Source of the DNA: an uncultured Candidatus Saccharibacteria bacterium
GTDB taxonomy: Bacteria > Patescibacteriota > Saccharimonadia > Saccharimonadales > Saccharimonadaceae
NCBI GenBank assembly: GCA_946406315.1
Contig: CAMJKD010000010.1
Span: 1 to 44,923 of the forward strand
Length of the DNA: 44,923 bases
Direction: 5' to 3'
Made by a program: the position numbers and the translations under genes. The notes under the pieces were generated by a model. The model ran no database searches. It worked only from the letters and a program-made list of their open reading frames with translations, and was not told the origin of the DNA. Shown here in pieces: positions 41,082 to 44,923 of this stretch; positions within the stretch are counted from its first letter, which is position 1, and every line of letters begins with the position of its first letter.

Positions 41082-41720
41082 ATGGGTATTTTGAGAAAAA
41101 AGCGAAAAAGCTTCTTGGAACGTACCGAAGCGGTGATTCTTGAGCACGTTCCAGAAAAATACCAAAAATCACTCGTCGGTGTCTATCGTCTAGGCTTTTT
41201 TTTGAACGCGGTTGGCATTTTTGGCATGATTCTATCATTGTTCTCTATTCTTGGGATATTCGTAGCTAAAGATAATTTTACGACCGACGGCTTAATTACG
41301 TGTATTGTATTGCTGGCAATTATGACCGGACTCGCCATTCTGGGCGGTCTTTATATGAAGATGAAGCTTAATCCGCCACTTGCTTTCGGATGGGCGGTCT
41401 TCATTGGTATTATTTGTCTCATTTTGACTGGGTTCTTTGGCTTTGTTCTAGTTGCAATGTTTGTTAACTCGCTCGAAGAAATCTATGGTCCAGTGATGTT
41501 ATGTATCGTTGGGGTAATCATGTTTCTCCTTACGGTTCTGCCGCTCTTAATACTGCTAAATGCGATTTATTATCTATTCTTCGCTCACAAGGAATATGTT
41601 AAGTGGTACCAGTACTACGCAAAGCGTCACTATCTCGGCGAAGAAGTTAAAGTGGTAAAGAAGACGTCAAAGAAAAACAACCAAAAGTTGCCAGACGAAT
41701 ATGTCGACGATGGTTTATAG
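41082..41720 (+). CDS. four-helix membrane protein of unknown function
   Basis: A 212-residue protein with a basic N-terminus, a short amphipathic segment, and four membrane helices at about 34-60, 70-92, 100-125 and 135-165. The C-terminal 45 residues are polar and basic, with Lys-rich runs (KVVKKTSKKNNQK). No conserved catalytic or transport motif is visible. It stands alone between two terminators and is preceded by the small RNA. Function cannot be inferred. Confidence 0.75.
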   Translation: MGILRKKRKSFLERTEAVILEHVPEKYQKSLVGVYRLGFFLNAVGIFGMILSLFSILGIFVAKDNFTTDGLITCIVLLAIMTGLAILGGLYMKMKLNPPLAFGWAVFIGIICLILTGFFGFVLVAMFVNSLEEIYGPVMLCIVGVIMFLLTVLPLLILLNAIYYLFFAHKEYVKWYQYYAKRHYLGEEVKVVKKTSKKNNQKLPDEYVDDGL

Positions 41721-41733
41721 TTAACAAGGGATT

Positions 41734-41757
41734 AAAAACCACCGGCTAGGCCGGTGG
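41734..41757 (-). terminator. terminator of the 41796-42131 gene
   Basis: An 8-bp perfect stem (CCACCGGC / GCCGGTGG) with a 3-base loop, followed on the minus strand by TTTTT. The plus side lacks a T tract, so it mainly serves the minus-strand gene. Confidence 0.8.
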
Positions 41758-41795
41758 ATACTATTTAGTTTTTCAACGGAAAAGACAAGAGGGCG

Positions 41796-42131
41796 TCATC
41801 GCACGAAAAAACGCAAACAGGTGTCATACAGCTCCTCACAGATATCTGAAGGCAAGCTTCGCAAAGCTTTTTCTGTCTCTTCGGGCGCACCAATTGTAAT
41901 GGCCCAGGCGATGAAAATCTGTTTTTCGTGCGGAGTGAGATACCCTCCAATGTCTTTTAGCCTTTCTCTCATTCCGCCTTGAAATAACTGAGGGTGATTC
42001 TTGCATGATTGCCGTTCTGCCTCCCACGCTCTTTTGTGAATCTCTGCGAGCGCACTAACCACTTGTAAATTGTCAAATTCGTCTACTACTGCCTCGTATG
42101 CTTTTGTTGTCGAATCTGTCTCATATTCCAT
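41796..42131 (-). CDS. hypothetical protein behind a consensus promoter (111 aa)
   Basis: Not recognised. The 111 residues are mostly helical and acidic (AYEAVVDEFDNLQVVSALAEI, PHEKQIFIAWAITIGAPEET), with Cys residues in SCKNHPQ, DICEELYDTC and no membrane segment. A TGGAGG ribosome binding site precedes the ATG. The promoter at 42188-42216 is the only perfect TTGACA-17-TATAAT in the window, so expression is probably high. The leader has a small hairpin (AGGCG / CGCCT, 42153-42170). A clean terminator follows. Confidence 0.7.
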   Translation of the reverse strand: MEYETDSTTKAYEAVVDEFDNLQVVSALAEIHKRAWEAERQSCKNHPQLFQGGMRERLKDIGGYLTPHEKQIFIAWAITIGAPEETEKALRSLPSDICEELYDTCLRFFVR

Positions 42132-42187
42132 ATTTTTTCCTCCAAAAGTGCAAGGCGTTCAATCGCGCCTATACTGAATATATTTAT

Positions 42188-42216
42188 ATTATACTACATA
42201 TTATGATAAATGTCAA
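42188..42216 (-). promoter_or_regulatory. perfect consensus promoter of the 41796-42131 gene
   Basis: On the minus strand TTGACA (42216-42211), exactly 17 bases, TATAAT (42193-42188). The leader is about 50 bases and carries TGGAGG. Confidence 0.8.
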
Positions 42217-42510
42217 TTATGGCGTATCGGTTCACTACCTTTGCGACATAACACTTGGAATAAAAAAGAAAGATTCCTAACTCTAAATAACTACATAAAA
42301 GCGCTACAGGGATACACAGAAGTCGAGATTTAGATCACTGGGTTGTAACGAAGAATAAAGTTATTATCCCGAGCCTCATCGTTTTTTACAAAAACGATGA
42401 TTGCCGAGTTTCTAGGGGGAAAAGATTCGAGTTGAGTCTATTCATTTTTGAATTTATCTAAAATCTTAAACTGGCTGTTGCATAGTTTTATTCTTCGTCG
42501 ATTCTCGATT
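42217..42510. other. gene-free stretch with one strong hairpin
   Basis: No credible coding frame or clear promoter. An 11-bp perfect stem (42376-42386 with 42390-42400, loop TAC) made of TCATCG plus T5/A5 has no T tract after it on either strand, so it is not a normal terminator. A weaker GGG...CCC structure surrounds 42343-42370. It could be an unrecognised RNA or remnant DNA. Confidence 0.35.
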
Positions 42511-42903
42511 TTAACGAATTGCCTTAAAATCCTTAGCACTATAGGTTCGAGAGTATGATAGAAACTGCTGTTTGCGCCCTTCGTGCAAGTCTCTAATACT
42601 TTTAGCTTTATGCATATTTTCACCATCGTAGACGTGAGTCCTTATACGACGGAGGCTATCTTTTAATATAAAATCTATATCTATCGAATTGCAATCGCCA
42701 GGCATATCGTAAGAAGGCTGTTTTTTGTCACCATGTTCTGTGCGATTCAGCTGGTTTTGTACATCTCTAATACCGATAGAGAAAGACTCGAATCCGGGGA
42801 TATTTTGTTCCATCGGTAAGCCACTTTTCGTAGCAGACTTTATATTACGAGTGGCTTCCTCCAATTTACTCTTTATGAAGTCTAGGCGTTTAAGTTGCTC
42901 CAT
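42511..42903 (-). CDS. hypothetical protein (130 aa)
   Basis: Not recognised. The N-terminal 30 residues form a charged helix (LKRLDFIKSKLEEATRNIKS). The rest is polar, with Asn, Asp, Arg and Ser (YDMPGDCNSIDIDFILKDSL, EGRKQQFLSYSRTYSA), and there is no membrane segment. No ribosome binding site or close -10 box is seen; the frame is open about 55 bases further upstream but has no ATG there. It overlaps the short frame at 42882-43016 by 22 bases. It could be a real small gene or the remnant of a longer one. Confidence 0.45.
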   Translation of the reverse strand: MEQLKRLDFIKSKLEEATRNIKSATKSGLPMEQNIPGFESFSIGIRDVQNQLNRTEHGDKKQPSYDMPGDCNSIDIDFILKDSLRRIRTHVYDGENMHKAKSIRDLHEGRKQQFLSYSRTYSAKDFKAIR

Positions 42904-43016
42904 TTGCGAGACTTCGAGACATCTTTTTCTAGTGGAGCCGAGTCTATTTGACGTGGTATATTATCGTTGCGTCCAATACCCTCTAGCGTGCGATAAACGT
43001 ATTTGTATCTTGACAT
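42882..43016 (-). CDS. possible small ORF (44 aa)
   Basis: A short frame beginning MSRYKYVYRTLEGIGRNDN and ending 22 bases inside the next gene in another frame. It has an ATG but no ribosome binding site, and a stop codon in the same frame lies just upstream. The amino-acid composition is natural for this genome. A single frameshift would join it to the 42511-42903 frame, so it may be the N-terminal part of a broken gene. Confidence 0.25.
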   Translation of the reverse strand: MSRYKYVYRTLEGIGRNDNIPRQIDSAPLEKDVSKSRKWSNLNA

Positions 43017-43083
43017 ACTTTAAAGTTCTGCTTTTTCCATCCATTTCTTCGTACGTATCATCTTCGCTTATTGAAGCAAGCAA

Positions 43084-44559
43084 CTATTCACCTCTTTTCT
43101 CTGCTTTTTCTGCATAAACTGACCGCTCAACATTCACTATTGGGATACCGAAATATTTAGCATGACGAAGCGATTCCTTAGTGATTCTTCCATTTTCAAC
43201 AATAATATAGTCTGGTCTTTTTGGCATACCATTTTCAGAATAACGCCTCAAACATACTTCATTGTAGAGTGTTTGTGCTCGGTTCGTCGCAAGCTCCTTT
43301 ATGGCATCCGGACTCGATAACTTCGTCTCATCTCTACCAGCCATATTACTAGTACCACCATCACCCTCGTGGACTGAAATTATAGAATCTGCCTGGACAT
43401 TCTCAAATCCATAAATCAAATCGCCAAATATACGACTATTGATATTCCGCTCAGAATCCCAAAAAGATGTTGATATTGTATCGCCTCTAGCGTCACTATT
43501 AATTGTACCAAAACCAACCGCTTTTTCTGCCTCGTCGCGTCGCTCAGCCCAAACAGACGGGTCTTCTAGAACTTTTCTAGAAGTTTCCATTCCTTTTTCG
43601 TGAGGACCATATCTATATGAACTTCTATGATCTATGGTCGTCGAAAGGAATGAGAAAGGAAGCCCTTTTAAATCATAAATCGGTATATCTACGCCCTCAA
43701 AAGGAACTGAACGTTTTTGAACCTCTGGGTTTTCTGAAAGAACTTCTATTTCCAAATTATCAACTGTCAATAAACGAGAATTTAAATCACGTTCCACCAT
43801 TTCTTGAATTCTTTGTTTCTCAAATCTACTATGTTTATTTTGATTAAACCAGTTTCTAGCATCCGTCATATCCCACGCAAGAGCTTTTTCTTCTCTTTTC
43901 GCCTTCTCCCTTTCTTTCTCGAGCGCTTCGGCTTTTTCTCTTTCTTCTCTTCTCGCCTCCTCCCTTTCTTTCTCGAGCGCTTCGGCTTTTTCTCTTTCTA
44001 TCATGGCCCTTATCTTAGCGTTTTCTTCCTCGAGATACTCGCTTAGGGCAACGTACATAGCTTCTCTCTCGCGCCGTTCCTCACTTCTCTTAGTTTTTAT
44101 TCCCAATTTATCCGCTATTAACCTGACTGTTTTTGTGAAGGTATTTGGTCGAGAGGCAATTTGTTTTCTTTGATATTCTTCAATACTGTTAAGGTTGTCT
44201 ACTAAATTGGATTTTATTCTATCAACTCTAGCTCGTTCGGCGACGTCGTATTTACTTAGTCTTCTTTTTTTTGCTGAAAGCAATTGCTCTTGAGGTAAAA
44301 AATTCTCTCTAGTGGCTTCTTTTTTGGTAGAAGTAGGTTTCTCTGGTGTTGTTTTTTTGTATAGCTCCATTACTCTAGCTCTGGCTTGAGAAATCATTTC
44401 TTGTTTTTTAGGGACGGCTCTTTTTTTGTCGACTGGTTCATCTATGTTTTCTGGAATAAGAGTCCTCTTTTCTCTGCTCAGTTTTTCTAATTCGCCCCAC
44501 TCATTTTCAGATATGCTATCCTCTGCATGGCTGAGGGATTCGTGTTCTTTAATCGTCAT
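43084..44559 (-). CDS. large coiled-coil protein with unknown C-terminal domain
   Basis: A 491-residue protein with no signal peptide or membrane segment. Residues 1-160 are basic and helical. Residues about 160-230 form a highly charged coiled coil containing two copies of an 18-residue repeat (EREKAEALEKER...). From about 240 to 491 there is a globular alpha/beta domain (VPFEGVDIPIYDLKGLPFSF, DSIISVHEGDGGTSNMAG, PDYIIVENGRITKESLRHAK, FGIPIVNVER). The last part, a PDYII...K-x-AK-x-FGIPIV pattern, recalls a C-terminal module seen in other large bacterial proteins, but I cannot name it. A toxin or host-directed effector is possible, not shown. The -10 box is 7 bases before the ATG. Confidence 0.75.
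   Translation of the reverse strand: MTIKEHESLSHAEDSISENEWGELEKLSREKRTLIPENIDEPVDKKRAVPKKQEMISQARARVMELYKKTTPEKPTSTKKEATRENFLPQEQLLSAKKRRLSKYDVAERARVDRIKSNLVDNLNSIEEYQRKQIASRPNTFTKTVRLIADKLGIKTKRSEERREREAMYVALSEYLEEENAKIRAMIEREKAEALEKEREEARREEREKAEALEKEREKAKREEKALAWDMTDARNWFNQNKHSRFEKQRIQEMVERDLNSRLLTVDNLEIEVLSENPEVQKRSVPFEGVDIPIYDLKGLPFSFLSTTIDHRSSYRYGPHEKGMETSRKVLEDPSVWAERRDEAEKAVGFGTINSDARGDTISTSFWDSERNINSRIFGDLIYGFENVQADSIISVHEGDGGTSNMAGRDETKLSSPDAIKELATNRAQTLYNEVCLRRYSENGMPKRPDYIIVENGRITKESLRHAKYFGIPIVNVERSVYAEKAEKRGE
43891..43998 (-). repeat. tandem 54-bp coding repeat, two copies
   Basis: Two adjacent 54-base units encode EREKAEALEKEREEARRE and EREKAEALEKEREKAKRE (residues 188-205 and 206-223). 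The near identity at DNA level points to recent duplication by replication slippage inside the coiled coil. Confidence 0.85.
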
Positions 44560-44566
44560 AATCTCT

Positions 44567-44572
44567 ATTATA
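44567..44572 (-). promoter_or_regulatory. -10 box of the 43084-44559 gene, leaderless
   Basis: TATAAT on the minus strand ends 7 bases before ATG 44559. Confidence 0.6.
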
Positions 44573-44703
44573 GTCTCTTTTATCCTATAGGCGAAGCAAG
44601 CATTTTTTACTAAAAATTAGCATTACAATCGCTTCTCTTTAATTATAGACTTTTAATTCGACGAAAATAAGAAGCTTTTAGCTCGTCTTTCCATAAATAA
44701 ACA

Positions 44704-44728
44704 CAAAAAATAGCGCCAAACGGCGTTT
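44704..44728 (-). terminator. terminator of tRNA-Gly
   Basis: A short GC hairpin (CGCC / GGCG with loop GTTT) is followed by a run of six T on the minus strand, about 10 bases after the tRNA 3' end. Confidence 0.65.
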
Positions 44729-44737
44729 ATTTAGACG

Positions 44738-44813
44738 TGGTGCGGGTTAAGAGACTCTAACTCTCGACCTCTTCCTTGGCAAGGAAGCGCTCTAACAACT
44801 GAGCTAAACCCGC
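44738..44813 (-). tRNA. tRNA-Gly (anticodon GCC), CCA encoded
   Basis: A 76-base cloverleaf on the minus strand. Acceptor stem GCGGGTT / AACCCGC, D arm GCTC / GAGC, anticodon stem CTTCC / GGAAG with loop TTGCCAA, T stem GAGAG / CTCTT, discriminator A and genomic CCA (44740-44738). The D loop AGTTGTTA has U where G19 is expected, and the T loop TTAGAGT has A where C56 is expected. The two changes keep a Watson-Crick U19-A56 tertiary pair. Confidence 0.95.
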
Positions 44814-44824
44814 TCACTCACTAG

Positions 44825-44853
44825 ATTATATGCTAAAAATGCCCAAAACGCAA
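44825..44853 (-). promoter_or_regulatory. promoter of tRNA-Gly
   Basis: On the minus strand TTGCGT (44853-44848), exactly 17 bases, TATAAT (44830-44825). Transcription would start about 5 bases before the tRNA 5' end. Confidence 0.65.
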
Positions 44854-44923
44854 GATTATAGTCGTAATCTTGTTGTTGTTTCGTAATAATGTCATAGTAG
44901 ATTGTTTTATTAAAATGTCACCC

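Noticed and set aside
43891-43998. Regular repeats as a CRISPR array
   Set aside because: Only two adjacent copies of 54 bases without spacers, in frame inside a coiled-coil gene.
1-44923. UGA recoded as Gly (SR1/Gracilibacteria code)
   Set aside because: Several genes end in TGA at the expected length, and RF2 with an SPF motif is present.
38367-44923. Prophage or integrative element
   Set aside because: No integrase, structural phage or conjugation genes, and no direct repeat at tRNA-Gly was found; the region is only rich in unknown genes.

Overview
The window reads as chromosome of a small-genome Patescibacteria (CPR) bacterium, most likely Candidatus Saccharibacteria (TM7). Support: very compact gene packing, with stop/start overlaps inside operons and convergent genes that overlap; shortened versions of universal proteins (TruB without a PUA domain, an AlaRS of only 624 residues); the FtsEX / coiled-coil CHAP hydrolase / S41 protease block next to prfB; and no biosynthetic operons. 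TGA is used as a normal stop and a release factor 2 gene is present, so the UGA-recoded CPR lineages (SR1, Gracilibacteria) do not fit. The lineage call rests on gene content and was not tested by phylogeny.

Layout. 1-1045: the 3' end of an IS transposase, then an unknown gene. 1085-10021: truB, a MmcQ/YjbR protein, prfB, ftsE, ftsX, a secreted PcsB-like CHAP hydrolase, an S41 protease, then an operon of a KwaB-like (DUF4868) protein, a TatD nuclease and two small unknowns. 10086-18150: a cysteine desulfurase, a seven-gene minus-strand operon (degenerate phosphoribosyltransferase, MoxR ATPase, DUF58, membrane protein, two VWA proteins, TPR-like protein), and mnmA. 18277-25034: alaS, a small promoter-driven ORF, a FtsA-like protein, then a minus-strand histidine kinase, response regulator and RsuA/RluB-type pseudouridine synthase. 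25106-34615: an acidic membrane protein, ruvX, mltG, a LysM-CHAP protein behind a structured leader, obgE, a standalone ncRNA, tsaC, gpmI, galU and a YggU protein. 34602-38286: rarA, a tandem-Nudix protein and a truncated PPDK-type ATP-grasp protein on the minus strand, then a stomatin homologue. 38367-44923 is accessory-like: unknown genes, a superoxide reductase / CPTC membrane protein / CPYC thioredoxin-fold cassette, a small RNA, a large coiled-coil protein and tRNA-Gly.

Functional themes are cell-wall remodelling at division (FtsEX with its hydrolase, MltG, LysM-CHAP, a FtsA-like protein), translation and tRNA modification (TruB, RF2, MnmA with a cysteine desulfurase, AlaRS, TsaC, ObgE, an rRNA pseudouridine synthase), damage sanitation (RarA, RuvX, MTH1-like Nudix, superoxide reductase) and extracytoplasmic protein handling (MoxR/VWA, S41 protease, DsbA-like).

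The strongest pattern is in expression signals. About eighteen genes that begin transcription units have a -10 hexamer (TATAAT, TAAAAT, TACGAT or TATACT) ending only 6 to 9 bases before the ATG, so their mRNAs should be leaderless or nearly so. Genes inside operons, and a few first genes with longer leaders, carry clear GGAGG-type ribosome binding sites.

The most unusual items are: two RNA elements sharing a motif, one leading the LysM-CHAP gene and one standing alone with promoter and terminator; a second small RNA resembling the 5' half of tRNA-Ser; a tRNA-Gly with a compensated U19-A56 pair; the orphan KwaB-like/TatD operon; and the superoxide reductase redox cassette.
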